A DNA stretch of 35,034 bases from Bacteroidota bacterium (GCA_021323535.1 JAJONO010000063.1:1-35034), one strand, 5' to 3'; shown: positions 16,132 through 24,253, numbered from the stretch's first letter. The notes: generated by a model not told the origin, from the sequence alone. Program-made: numbers and translations.

Positions 16132-16342
16132 TTATCGTCTTGTTTTGTCGATCTAAATTATGAAAAGAATCAGGAGATCATAGCAAAAGTAGTATTGAAA
16201 TCGTATGAAGGGAGTATTGATTTTTAATGATACAATCAAGCTTTGTTAGAAACTGGTAGTAAAAGTGCGTTTTAAAACTATTAAAATTGTACAGCGTTAA
16301 CGTTGCTTAACATTGGCTGTTTTCTTCGCACAAGGGACTGAC

Positions 16343-16350
16343 TAAATTTG
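16343..16350 (+). promoter_or_regulatory. -7 element of the outer-membrane barrel gene
   Basis: TAAATTTG is an exact match to TAnnTTTG, 23 bases before the ATG at 16374. No clear TTTG lies at the usual upstream spacing. The 16132-16373 intergenic region holds nothing else I can name. Confidence 0.5.
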
Positions 16351-16373
16351 CAGAACAAATAAAATATTTTATT

Positions 16374-17063
16374 ATGAAAAAAACAGCCATCCTTTTTTTA
16401 CTGATACTTCCGGTTTTAAAAATGTATTCCGGGGATACATTAAGACTCAGAAAAAGTAACCGCTTTTTATTAGGAGTTACCGTTTCTTCTTATAATTTTA
16501 AAAGTTCATTTTATGGTAGAGATCAGTCCTGGGTTTATAACGAGGGTCCCGCTGTCAGAATGGGATTAGAAGCTAAAATCAAACTCAACAATTACGTATA
16601 TTTCTCTCCGGGATTTTATTTTGCAGACTTTAAATCCAGTATGTATGTTCGTGATGATCATTCAGTAGCCGGACCAATCACCTACAAACACGAGTTCATG
16701 GTTCGATCCTTCCAGGTACCGCTTAAATTTGATTTTATTTTAACCAATAAAAAAATATCGCCTCTTATAGTGGCTGGATTTAATCCAGAGTATTTTATAC
16801 AAATGCGACACAAAACCACCACTATATTCGGTGATGGAACAACACACGAGCAGCAATTCAAGTATAGTGTCCCTCGTTCCACTTTATTTCCTTCAAGAAC
16901 TTACATTACAATGGGTGCAGGTATAAATGTGAATCTGAAAAAAATTAGTTTGCAGGCTTATCCAACTTATGAATTTTCGATCATGAGAACACCGGTAAAA
17001 TCTGGTTCTTACTACTTCAACCGAAGAATAGGAGGCGTTGTATCGGCGTTTTATAAGTTCTGA
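16374..17063 (+). CDS. PorT-like outer-membrane beta-barrel protein
   Basis: 229 residues. A signal peptide (about 1-20, KKTAILFLLILPVLKMYSG) is followed by alternating amphipathic strands, e.g. RFLLGVTVSSYNF, VYFSPGFYFADF, FQVPLKFDFIL, PLIVAGFNPEYF and ISLQAYPTYEF. It ends with VVSAFYKF, a terminal Phe as in outer-membrane proteins. The pattern fits the PorT/OmpW-like eight-stranded barrels common in Bacteroidota. The substrate or partner is unknown. It is monocistronic, preceded by a TAAATTTG promoter element, and convergent with the UbiX-type gene 13 bases away. Confidence 0.75.
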   Translation: MKKTAILFLLILPVLKMYSGDTLRLRKSNRFLLGVTVSSYNFKSSFYGRDQSWVYNEGPAVRMGLEAKIKLNNYVYFSPGFYFADFKSSMYVRDDHSVAGPITYKHEFMVRSFQVPLKFDFILTNKKISPLIVAGFNPEYFIQMRHKTTTIFGDGTTHEQQFKYSVPRSTLFPSRTYITMGAGINVNLKKISLQAYPTYEFSIMRTPVKSGSYYFNRRIGGVVSAFYKF

Positions 17064-17076
17064 AACGGGAGGTACT

Positions 17077-17646
17077 CTACTTTTCTCCCCACCTGAAACT
17101 CTCATTCTGCAGGCCAGCCAGATCGATCACACGATCAATAACAGTGGCGGCTGCTTGTTCAATACTCTGAGGTTTACTATAGAATGAAGGAGAAGCGGGA
17201 CAAATAATTCCTCCTGCTTCAGTTACAGTTTTCATGTTGTTAATATGAATGAGACTTAAAGGCGTATCACGCGTAATGAGAATTAATTTTCTTCTTTCCT
17301 TTAAAACCACATCGGCGGCTCTTGTAATAAGATCGTTGCTGATTCCTGTGGCAATGCGGGCAAGTGTTCCCATGCTGCACGGACAAACCATCATGATATT
17401 ATATTTTGCAGACCCCGAAGCAAAAGGAGCGTTGAAATCCATCTTGCTGTAAGTTTTAAAATTATAATCCTTATACGATGAGTTACCAAGTTCGTGTTCC
17501 CAAACAGTTTTGGCGTTATCACTCATTACAATACTAAGTTCGCTGTATTGGGAATTTAATTTTTTCAGTTTATCTAAAAGTACTTTGACGTAAATACTTC
17601 CGCTGGCCCCTGTAACGGCTACAACTATTTTATTCGGTTGGTGCAC
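17077..17646 (-). CDS. ubiX: UbiX-type flavin prenyltransferase
   Basis: 189 residues. It makes prenylated FMN by joining dimethylallyl (mono)phosphate to FMN, the cofactor of UbiD-type decarboxylases. The FMN phosphate loop VTGASGSIY (11-19), the CPCSMGTLARIATGISNDLI block (88-107) and ERRKLILITRDTPLS (117-131) are all diagnostic of the Pad1/UbiX family. The start is a GTG at 17646 that overlaps the end of the upstream barrel gene by 17 bp. With mqnE three genes upstream on the same strand, its likely role is in the late decarboxylation step of futalosine-pathway menaquinone synthesis (MqnM-like in that setting). No ubiD/mqnL gene is in this window. Confidence 0.93.
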   Translation of the reverse strand: MHQPNKIVVAVTGASGSIYVKVLLDKLKKLNSQYSELSIVMSDNAKTVWEHELGNSSYKDYNFKTYSKMDFNAPFASGSAKYNIMMVCPCSMGTLARIATGISNDLITRAADVVLKERRKLILITRDTPLSLIHINNMKTVTEAGGIICPASPSFYSKPQSIEQAAATVIDRVIDLAGLQNESFRWGEK

Positions 17647-18298
17647 TGGTCTTTTTCTTTATATCAATTTTGTAAGCAACAAAAAATGTGAGTATGTTAT
17701 TGTATAATCCTTTATTGAAACTCTGGGCAATAATGTTTGAGTAGTAAACAGTACTTGTAAATCCGCTGCCGTAAGGACGAATTGTTCCTATCGAATTTGA
17801 AGTTCGTACTTCAACAAAAAATTTATCCTTAATCTTTTTACCAAGTCCGAAATTAATACCGTATTCAAAATCCTCAAAAGGATATACGCCTGTCCAGTCG
17901 CCACGCTCAGTTTCTTCATGATAATTTATGAGGTAGGCCATAGAAGGACCAACAGTGATGAAATAATCTTTGTTGAGATATCTTCTGTAAGAAAGTGGTA
18001 GATCGATATAATTGAGATTGACGAAATAAAAACTGTAATCACCTTTTTCGGGATTCTGATTGTGACGTGCCCCTTTTTGTGAAAAATAAAATCCCATTTC
18101 CAAACTTGATTTTGGACCAAGCCTTGCATTTACAGCCGCGCCTCCAAAGATGCCCGCTTTATTGAAACCGCTGTAATTATCACCGTGTATCTGGCAGCCA
18201 TTTATTCCTAAGGCAGGTTTTAAAGTAAATACCGGTTCTGTATTCTGCGAAGCCAGTTTCAGGGTCGAGATGAGAACTATGATAAGGAATTTTTTCAA
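17630..18298 (-). CDS. PorT-like outer-membrane beta-barrel protein
   Basis: 222 residues. The start is a TTG at 18298 (KKFLIIVLISTLKLASQN signal peptide follows); no ATG is available nearby. The mature part alternates strands and polar turns: LKPALGINGCQIHGDNYSGF, GGAAVNARLGPKSSLEMGFY, YIDLPLSYRRYLNKDYFITV, FEYGINFGLGKKI, NILTFFVAYKI. This matches the PorT-family barrel. It ends with a basic cytosol-like tail KKKTSAPTE, odd for a barrel and possibly a consequence of overlap with the UbiX-type gene. It sits between DUF3078 and the ubiX gene and is probably co-transcribed. Specific role unknown. Confidence 0.72.
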   Translation of the reverse strand: MKKFLIIVLISTLKLASQNTEPVFTLKPALGINGCQIHGDNYSGFNKAGIFGGAAVNARLGPKSSLEMGFYFSQKGARHNQNPEKGDYSFYFVNLNYIDLPLSYRRYLNKDYFITVGPSMAYLINYHEETERGDWTGVYPFEDFEYGINFGLGKKIKDKFFVEVRTSNSIGTIRPYGSGFTSTVYYSNIIAQSFNKGLYNNILTFFVAYKIDIKKKTSAPTE

Positions 18299-18330
18299 GA
18301 TGAATAAAGTTAGTGATAAATTCCGGATGA

Positions 18331-19317
18331 TCAGAATTTATAGGCAAACCCAAAGGCGAATGTCGTCAGCGCCTGCAGGCGTGGTCCATTAATATCACTT
18401 GGATTTGTATAAAGCCCGTCTTTATCCCAGTCTCTTTTTGTGATAATATCATCGTCATAAAGAAGCTGCGAAATAATACTCGCAGTAAAATACCTGGTGA
18501 TTTTAAAAATCACAGTGTTATTTACAACAACATCGATATTCCCCGGGTTGTTTCCGTAATTCGAAAACAGATCGACATATGAATCGAGCGCAATACTTTT
18601 AGTAATTTCTTTTTTAAACTTAAGAACTATCCTACCTCCAAACTCAAAACGGTTTCGTTTTCCAGGAGTAATAATATTTCCGGCAGAATCTTTTTTTGCG
18701 GCTTCCACACCAAAGGCCCCTTCGTCGGCAAGATGCTGGCGGCTCACAAAGGTGCCCTTACCGGCAACCGGAGCGAAGGTGATGCTAAAGTAATCCCCCA
18801 TTTTAAAATCCATACCAAGCGCGAGCTGAACATATCCCGGAGACATAATATCCGAATTCGCTCTTCCAACAATGCTATCGCCTACATAAGTGTATCCAGG
18901 AGCAAATTGTGTTCTGAAATCGCCCTGTAAACTGTAGAACCAGTATTTACTATTAAATGCTTTGATATCAACTTTAGAAAGCGCGAAGAGGCGGTCAATA
19001 TTTTTTCTTAAAGGGGAAAGACCAAGTTTGATCAGACCATACTGCGCATCGACTTTATTTGTGAGCTGGTAATTTTCTCTTTTATAAATGGGGTCGTATT
19101 TAAAAAGTGATGTAATGGAAAAATTATTTTCACCACCTCCCTGCCAGTCGCTTAAAGCAGTTTGACTAACGTTGACGCTGACAAGACCAGGATTTTTATT
19201 GCTCGTATCGCCAAGTAATAATTTAATGATGGGATGTTCTGCAAGCCATAAAGAATCGTGCTGTGGAAATCCAGTAAAAGCAAATAATACAAATAATGGG
19301 AATAGAATTTTTTTCAT
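18331..19317 (-). CDS. DUF3078 domain outer-membrane protein
   Basis: 328 residues with a signal peptide (1-18, ending FTGFPQ). The DUF3078 signature near the start is clear: VSVNVSQTALSDWQGGGENN, then SITSLFKYDPIYKRENYQLT. The rest forms long beta-strands with aromatic belts (YWFYSLQGDFRTQFAPGY, YFSITFAPVAGKGTFV, FEFGGRIVLKFKKEI) and ends with FGFAYKF, a C-terminal Phe typical of barrels. DUF3078 proteins are widespread in Bacteroidota with no assigned function. It lies just downstream of mqnE on the same strand with an 11-bp gap and is likely in the same transcript. Confidence 0.85.
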   Translation of the reverse strand: MKKILFPLFVLFAFTGFPQHDSLWLAEHPIIKLLLGDTSNKNPGLVSVNVSQTALSDWQGGGENNFSITSLFKYDPIYKRENYQLTNKVDAQYGLIKLGLSPLRKNIDRLFALSKVDIKAFNSKYWFYSLQGDFRTQFAPGYTYVGDSIVGRANSDIMSPGYVQLALGMDFKMGDYFSITFAPVAGKGTFVSRQHLADEGAFGVEAAKKDSAGNIITPGKRNRFEFGGRIVLKFKKEITKSIALDSYVDLFSNYGNNPGNIDVVVNNTVIFKITRYFTASIISQLLYDDDIITKRDWDKDGLYTNPSDINGPRLQALTTFAFGFAYKF

Positions 19318-19327
19318 AACGTTTACC

Positions 19328-20476
19328 TCAGTTTACCGAGTAATCTTTAACAATACCATATAACGTATCACGTTCAACAGGAGTGCGGCCAACACCTTTG
19401 ATCAGCTCTACTAATTGTTGTGTACTTAGTTTAGGGGTTTGTTCTTCTGAACCTGCCATGCTGTAAATTTTTGTTGTATCGTCAATTGTACCATCCAGGT
19501 CATCGGTTCCAAAGTTGAGCGATAACTGAGCGGTATTTCTTCCGATCATGGCCCAGTAAGCTTTTATATGCTGAAAATTATCAAGGTAAATTCTTGCAAT
19601 GGCATAATTACGTAAATCTTCGATCACACTCACTTCAGGAACATTGGCCATTTCATTGTCCTTGTTTCTGAACTTAAGCGGAATAAACGCGTTGAAGCCT
19701 TTGGTTTTATCCTGTAATTTTCTGAGACGATCCATATGGTCGATACGGTGCTCGAACGTTTCAATATGTCCGTAAAGCATGGTGGCGTTTGAATGAAGCC
19801 CCATACCGTGCCAGATCTCGTGAATAGAGAGCCATTCTTCGGTGGTACATTTCCCTCCTGCAATTTTATCGCGAATATCCTTGTCAAATATTTCAGCGCC
19901 TCCTCCGGGTAAACTGTCAAGCCCCGCCTCACGCATGATCTTTAAGCCTTCTTCATAGGTCAGTTTTGCTTTTTTGAAAATATAGTGGAATTCAACAGGG
20001 GTAAGGGCCTTGATATGCAAATCAGGGCGATGTTGTTTTATTCTTCTGAATAATTCAGTATAAAAGGCAAGATCCTGTTTAGGAACCACACCGCCGGTAA
20101 TGTGCACTTCGGTAACAGACTGGCCATCGTATTTTTTTATAATATCCAGGATCTGATCAACCGAAAGTTCCCATCCTTGTTCGCGGTTTTTGATAAGACG
20201 CGAATAGGAACAGAAAGCACAGGAATACACGCATACATTGGTTGGTTCAACGTGAAAATTATGGTTGAAGTAAACATAATTACCATTCTTTTTTTCGCGG
20301 ATAAAATTAGCCAGCGTACCAACGAATGCCAGGTCGGCTTCTTTGTAAAGGGTTACACCTTCATCAAAAGTAACGCGTTCGCCGGCGAAGACTTTTTTTG
20401 CAATGGCTTTTAATTTATCAGAGTGATTTGCGCTTAAAAGAAGTTCTGGTGAGAGTGATGCATGGGTTTGAATCAT
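19328..20476 (-). CDS. mqnE: Aminofutalosine synthase MqnE
   Basis: 382-residue radical SAM enzyme of the futalosine menaquinone pathway. It joins the MqnA product (3-[(1-carboxyvinyl)oxy]benzoate) to S-adenosylmethionine to give 6-amino-6-deoxyfutalosine. The CxxxCxxC cluster motif is Cys82, Cys86, Cys89 in NVCVYSCAFCSY. LTPVEFHYIFKKA (158-170) and LDSLPGGGAEIF (186-197) are the MqnE/CofH-type substrate blocks. The C-terminal region has IPLKFRNKDNEM and YWAMIGRNTAQLSLNFGTDD. MqnC is related but lacks this combination, so MqnE is favoured. It heads a minus-strand group with DUF3078, a barrel and the UbiX-type gene; other mqn genes must lie elsewhere. Confidence 0.94.
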   Translation of the reverse strand: MIQTHASLSPELLLSANHSDKLKAIAKKVFAGERVTFDEGVTLYKEADLAFVGTLANFIREKKNGNYVYFNHNFHVEPTNVCVYSCAFCSYSRLIKNREQGWELSVDQILDIIKKYDGQSVTEVHITGGVVPKQDLAFYTELFRRIKQHRPDLHIKALTPVEFHYIFKKAKLTYEEGLKIMREAGLDSLPGGGAEIFDKDIRDKIAGGKCTTEEWLSIHEIWHGMGLHSNATMLYGHIETFEHRIDHMDRLRKLQDKTKGFNAFIPLKFRNKDNEMANVPEVSVIEDLRNYAIARIYLDNFQHIKAYWAMIGRNTAQLSLNFGTDDLDGTIDDTTKIYSMAGSEEQTPKLSTQQLVELIKGVGRTPVERDTLYGIVKDYSVN

Positions 20477-20516
20477 GGTGTAAAGTTAGTGGTTTTTAGG
20501 ACAGAGTCGATTTTTT

Positions 20517-20604
20517 TAGCCACAGATTTCGCGGATTTCACAGATAGATGTTAATCTGAATTTTTTAGATTATTGATTCTGAAAATCTGTGTAATCTGCG
20601 GCTA
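20517..20604. repeat. Intergenic inverted-repeat element (CAGATT type)
   Basis: The left arm begins TAGCCACAGATT and continues to TCACAGAT. The right arm, reverse-complemented, begins TAGCCGCAGATT and continues to ACACAGAT. The 88-bp unit has no open frame and looks like a non-autonomous element or fossil hairpin. A related, shorter copy lies at 21745-21794. Confidence 0.7.
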
Positions 20605-20617
20605 AAACATGGAGCAA

Positions 20618-20648
20618 TAAAAAAGCCCCCATTCCTGGAGGCTTCTTT
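20618..20648 (-). terminator. Terminator of the Cys-rich small protein gene
   Basis: AAGCCCCC (20623-20630) pairs with GGAGGCTT (20637-20644) with one mismatch and a 6-base loop. Read on the minus strand it is followed by a T-run, 20-odd bases past the stop at 20668. Confidence 0.78.
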
Positions 20649-20667
20649 TATATTTTGTCTGAAAAAA

Positions 20668-20895
20668 TTATTTTGTTGTTTCAGCTGTTTTAGTATCAGC
20701 GTGAGTTTTTCCTTTGCAGCAAGATTTGGTTTCTTTTGTGCAACCTTCTTTTTTCTCACCAGCGCAAGCTTTACCTTCGCCTTTTTTGCAGCATTCTTTT
20801 TTACCTTTTTTGTCTTTGTCGTCACCATAAGTATTGGCAACAGCGCTGCTTGCTAATAATCCTGAGAAAGCAGCTAGTAATAATAATTTTTTCAT
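20668..20895 (-). CDS. Small exported Cys/Lys-rich protein
   Basis: 75 residues. A signal peptide (KKLLLLAAFSGLLASSAVA) is followed by a highly charged, disordered tail. It has six Cys: Cys35-36 and Cys59-60 as adjacent pairs, Cys44 and Cys52 alone, within Lys/Glu-rich sequence (KKECCKKGEGKACAGEKKEG). There is no fold I recognise. Paired cysteines in an exported Lys-rich peptide suggest metal binding or a redox role; that is inference. It is monocistronic, with a good promoter (TATATTTG) and its own terminator, which supports a real gene despite the small size. A longer frame on the same strand over this region is a shadow. Confidence 0.75.
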   Translation of the reverse strand: MKKLLLLAAFSGLLASSAVANTYGDDKDKKGKKECCKKGEGKACAGEKKEGCTKETKSCCKGKTHADTKTAETTK

Positions 20896-20921
20896 TGTTG
20901 TTTTAGATTTAACTGGTTATG

Positions 20922-20929
20922 CAAATATA
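20922..20929 (-). promoter_or_regulatory. -7 element of the Cys-rich small protein gene
   Basis: Minus-strand TATATTTG matches TAnnTTTG exactly, 26 bases before the ATG at 20895. The upstream TTTA at a 17-base spacing is a weak -33 candidate. Confidence 0.55.
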
Positions 20930-20987
20930 GAGGAATTATCCGTATATAAATGTTAAAATTTCTCAAGCTATGAACAGGCAAGGGTCA

Positions 20988-21596
20988 TTATTTATTGAGG
21001 TTAACAACATCAAGAACCACGAGAAGGGCGAAAATAATGCCTGGCAGGAAAAACAAGATATCCAGGATAAGAGTTATCCAGAAATTCAGGGTAACGTCTT
21101 TATCGTCTTTCAGATACACTGAAATAAGGTTAATGAAAGGGAAGAAACAAAGAATAATCATAATTATGAACATGACATCATCATCTGGTTTATCCTTACT
21201 GGTTTGTTTATTAGATTGTTTTAAAGCAACAGGCCTGAATGAATTTTTAGAATAATCTTTCTTTTTTTCTGCAGAGGCAAGCGGGGTATGTTTAGATGGA
21301 TTGGTGGTTTTATTTTCGGGTTTAAGAACAGTTGCTGAAGGCAAAACTTTTATTTCATTATCAACAGAAGAAAAAGTTGATGCGACTTCACTTGCTACAG
21401 GTTCTTCACTTGAAGACTTTGTTTGCTTTTTATTTTTAACTGCAGTTAAATTATCGTTTTTAGGATCAGTTGTTTTTTTATGGCTGACATCAACATGATA
21501 TCCCTTATTGTATTTACGTTTTACGATGCTGAATTTGTTCGCGCAGGAACTCAGTAAAACAATCGCTATTAGTGGTAAAATAAATTTTCTGATCAT
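20988..21596 (-). CDS. Lipoprotein with YqaE/Pmp3-like membrane domain
   Basis: 202 residues. An N-terminal lipoprotein signal (lipobox LSSC, Cys18) is followed by a long low-complexity Lys/Ser/Thr linker (about 30-135). The C-terminal two-helix domain begins VMFIIMIILCFFPFINLISV and continues to FLPGIIFALLVVLDV. That domain matches the YqaE/Pmp3 (UPF0057) pattern: two helices with a short polar hairpin (KDDKDVTLNFW). Stand-alone Pmp3 is about 50-60 residues, so this is a fusion of a lipid anchor, linker and Pmp3-like hairpin, a type seen in Bacteroidota. Pmp3 proteins affect membrane potential and salt stress; the role here is unproven. Confidence 0.75.
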   Translation of the reverse strand: MIRKFILPLIAIVLLSSCANKFSIVKRKYNKGYHVDVSHKKTTDPKNDNLTAVKNKKQTKSSSEEPVASEVASTFSSVDNEIKVLPSATVLKPENKTTNPSKHTPLASAEKKKDYSKNSFRPVALKQSNKQTSKDKPDDDVMFIIMIILCFFPFINLISVYLKDDKDVTLNFWITLILDILFFLPGIIFALLVVLDVVNLNK

Positions 21597-21744
21597 AACT
21601 ATACATTTTTAATGGTTATGGTTCAAAAATAATAAAAAAACGTGCCTGAGAAATAGATTATAAAAATGAGTTATAAGCAAATCATTGTAGAAATTGTTGT
21701 GATTTCGTTTAGGGGTAAACAAGATTTTTTGAGTCTATTGTTTT

Positions 21745-21812
21745 AAGCCGCAGATTACGCTGATTCCCACAGATAAAATCTGCGTTAATCTGTGATCCCG
21801 GTAGCTATCGGG
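21745..21812. repeat. Second CAGATT inverted repeat plus CCCGGTAGCTATCGGG palindrome
   Basis: AGCCGCAGATTACGCTGATT on the left and AATCTGCGTTAATCTGTG on the right (21745-21794) form an inverted repeat like the one at 20517-20604. It is followed by a 16-bp palindrome, CCCGGTAGCTATCGGG (21797-21812), whose only non-Watson-Crick pair is G:T. The palindrome lies just past the end of the EEP-fold gene on the minus strand and could also act in termination. Nothing else is seen in 21597-21830. Confidence 0.65.
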
Positions 21813-21830
21813 AGGGCAAAAAAAGACTAG

Positions 21831-22901
21831 TTATTGTTCAAAAGTAGCGCTGATAGGGAAGTGGTCAGTGTAGGTTTCATCCGGACGTTTATATTCAACG
21901 CACCTTAACGATTTTCCATGAAGAATATAATCTATCCTGAATTGGGGCCATTTGCCCGCGTAGGTCCTTCCTAAACCCTTACCTTTTTCAACAAAGCAAT
22001 CCTTCATGCCGGAAGATAATTTCTGATAAGCGAACGAAGCTGGTGTATCATTAAAATCACCACATAAAATAATTTTGTGCCGACAGGTTTTCATGTGAAG
22101 CGTTATCATTTCCACCTGTTTTGTTCTTTTTACAAAGGCTCTTTTTAAACGACGAAGAATGTTCTTGCTATTTTCAACTTCATCTTCGGCGTCTTTTTCA
22201 TCAGACATCACGTCGGCCAGAAAATCATTATCCTTTTTACTGAAACTGATCGATTGCAGATGAATGTTGTAAACCCGAACTGTATCCTTGTTTATGATCA
22301 TATCGGTATAAATACAGATGTTGTTGGCCTTAGTGTTAAAGAGTATTTTTCCCTGGTTAACGATAGGGTATTTACAAAAAGTAGCAATTCCCCAATGATC
22401 GTTTCCTCTCAACGTGGTGGTGTATTCAACGTGGTAATTATTGGTTCTGAATAATTTTTTCAACGTATCAACGTTATCGAAATCACCTTTTTCTTCCGAT
22501 GTATAAAATTCCTGCAGACAAAGTATATCAGGTTTTGTTTCGTTTAGAGAAGTCAGTATAAGATTGCGGGTTTCTGCATTCTTCGTCCAGTTATAAAGAT
22601 CAAACAGCATGCAGTTGTATGATGTTACTTTAAACAGTTTTTTTCCATCCGATTTATAATCTGAACTGTACTGTATGTACCTGTAAGCTGTTGTAAGGCT
22701 AAGTACCAGTGCCAGCATACCAAAGATGAACGCGTGCTTAAACTGAATGAACCAGTAAATGATAAAGAGTAAATTGAGAAGAAAAAGATACGGGAAAGCA
22801 AGTCCGAAAAAAGCTGGCAGCCAGAAGAGAAGCGGGGAGATGTATTTTGAAAGAATAGAAATGAGAAGGCATACAATGACAATGTAATTGAGCCATAACA
22901 T
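21831..22901 (-). CDS. Membrane-anchored endonuclease/exonuclease/phosphatase-fold protein
   Basis: At least 356 residues. Three hydrophobic helices (about 4-25, 28-52, 54-72) anchor a DNase I/EEP domain. Catalytic motifs of the fold are present: PDILCLQEFY (Glu metal ligand), HWGIATFCKYPI, VYNIHLQS, ILCGDFNDTPASF, and the final DHFPISATFE with the Asp-His pair. The substrate is unknown; relatives act on nucleic acids, phospholipids or phosphoinositides. The frame stays open for about 33 codons upstream of the ATG at 22901 and encodes a basic amphipathic stretch (ELRKLARFREQQKLGFFNKL) like the N-terminal part of relatives. The real start is therefore probably upstream, at a non-ATG codon, overlapping the end of map. 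Confidence 0.86.
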   Translation of the reverse strand: MLWLNYIVIVCLLISILSKYISPLLFWLPAFFGLAFPYLFLLNLLFIIYWFIQFKHAFIFGMLALVLSLTTAYRYIQYSSDYKSDGKKLFKVTSYNCMLFDLYNWTKNAETRNLILTSLNETKPDILCLQEFYTSEEKGDFDNVDTLKKLFRTNNYHVEYTTTLRGNDHWGIATFCKYPIVNQGKILFNTKANNICIYTDMIINKDTVRVYNIHLQSISFSKKDNDFLADVMSDEKDAEDEVENSKNILRRLKRAFVKRTKQVEMITLHMKTCRHKIILCGDFNDTPASFAYQKLSSGMKDCFVEKGKGLGRTYAGKWPQFRIDYILHGKSLRCVEYKRPDETYTDHFPISATFEQ

Positions 22902-22995
22902 TAATTTATTAAAGAAACCGAGTTTCTGCTGTTCCCTGAAGCGGGCCAGTTTACGAAGCTCGGAGACAGATATTTTACTGAATACCGAAATGGGA

Positions 22996-23793
22996 TTATT
23001 TATTTAAGGCAAGAGCTTCTTCTATGTAAGCGTAACTGCTCAGAATTTCAGGTTTTCCGTTTACGATGGCTACATCGTGTTCGAAGTGCGCGCTTGGCAT
23101 CCCATCAACAGTCACAAAAGTCCAACCGTCCTTTAAAAGTTTAATACCTTTTTTTCCCATGTTTATCATAGGTTCAATCGCAAAGACCATTCCTTCCGAA
23201 AGTTTTGGTCCGTCGCTTCTGCGCCCGTAATTAGGGATTTGTGGATCCTCGTGAAGATTTCTCCCGAGGCCATGTCCAACAAGGTCTTCCACAATACCGT
23301 AACCTTGTTTTTTTACATGTTGCTGAATAGCGTAGCTGATATCGCCAACGCGATTGCCACTTACCATTTGTTCAATTCCCTTGTAAAGCGATTCTTTGGT
23401 TACATCTAAAAGTTGCCTTACTTCAGGTTTAATTTCTCCAACCGCAAAAGTGTAAGCATGATCGCCGAAGAATCCGTTTTTCTTCACACCGCAATCCACC
23501 GAAATAATATCGCCTTCGTTTAAAGGTTTATCAGTTGGAATTCCGTGAACCACGGCTTCGTTGATAGAAATACAAAGTGTTGCTGGAAAGTCGGGAGCGC
23601 CATTATGGCTCTTGTAGCCTTTAAACGCAGGAACGCCGCCATTATCGCGGATATATTCTTCCGCCAGTTTATCAAGATAAATGGGTTTTACACCAGGTTT
23701 AACTTCTTTAGCAATCAGGCCAAGTGTGCGTGATACCATAAGGGCAGATTCACGCATTATCTCAATTTCTTCTCGTGTTTTTAAGTAGATCAT
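22996..23793 (-). CDS. map: Methionine aminopeptidase, type I
   Basis: 265 residues, cytoplasmic. It removes the N-terminal Met from nascent proteins. All metal ligands of the pita-bread fold are present: Asp100 in ISVDCGV, Asp111 in FFGDHAYTF, His174 in VGHGLGR, Glu207 in FAIEPM and Glu238 in FEHDVAI. His83 in VVHGIP is the conserved substrate-pocket histidine. The spacing is type I with no type II insertion. It overlaps the upstream HAD gene by ATGA. The order gpmA - HAD - map - EEP protein on one strand with tiny gaps suggests one operon. Confidence 0.97.
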   Translation of the reverse strand: MIYLKTREEIEIMRESALMVSRTLGLIAKEVKPGVKPIYLDKLAEEYIRDNGGVPAFKGYKSHNGAPDFPATLCISINEAVVHGIPTDKPLNEGDIISVDCGVKKNGFFGDHAYTFAVGEIKPEVRQLLDVTKESLYKGIEQMVSGNRVGDISYAIQQHVKKQGYGIVEDLVGHGLGRNLHEDPQIPNYGRRSDGPKLSEGMVFAIEPMINMGKKGIKLLKDGWTFVTVDGMPSAHFEHDVAIVNGKPEILSSYAYIEEALALNK

Positions 23794-24251
23794 TTCTTAC
23801 CAAATAGTTTTTTAAAGATGGAACCTTCAGGTTTGTTGTAATTGTGATGCGCTTCCTCGTTTCTTAACTGGTGAAGAAACTCTCCTCCTTCGGGATGAAG
23901 GGTCTGCCAAACATCACTCCAGCCAAGAAAGCCGCCAACATTACGATCGTCAATGAAAATATCAGCGTTTATTTTGCGTGAAATACTGTCGCTCATAACT
24001 TCTTCAGGATAATTTCTGTTCACAGCATAAAATTCAACGCCATTCTTCCTGCAGAATTCGACAGCTTCGGTTAAAGTATCTCCTGCGCGAAAGGTCCAGA
24101 GAATAAGTTTATGTCCTTTCTTTTGTAATTCCTTCAGTGTAGCAAAAGCAAAGAGCATTTCCTTTCCAATTGCAGGATATTTGTGCTCAACAATGGTTCC
24201 ATCGAAATCAACTGCTATTACTTTACTATCAGTATTTACAAAAGTCTGCAT
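23790..24251 (-). CDS. BT0820-like HAD-superfamily hydrolase
   Basis: 153 residues. HAD motif I is VDFDGTI with nucleophile Asp15 and acid Asp17. Motif II is the LILWTFRAG strand with Thr53. Motif IV is FIDDRN (Asp101, Asp102). There is almost no cap, as in the BT0820 subgroup of C0 HAD phosphatases. The substrate is unknown. A Lys/Phe-rich tail (GSIFKKLFGKK) follows the fold. It is preceded two bases upstream by gpmA and overlaps map by 4 bp. Confidence 0.86.
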   Translation of the reverse strand: MQTFVNTDSKVIAVDFDGTIVEHKYPAIGKEMLFAFATLKELQKKGHKLILWTFRAGDTLTEAVEFCRKNGVEFYAVNRNYPEEVMSDSISRKINADIFIDDRNVGGFLGWSDVWQTLHPEGGEFLHQLRNEEAHHNYNKPEGSIFKKLFGKK

Positions 24252-24253
24252 GA

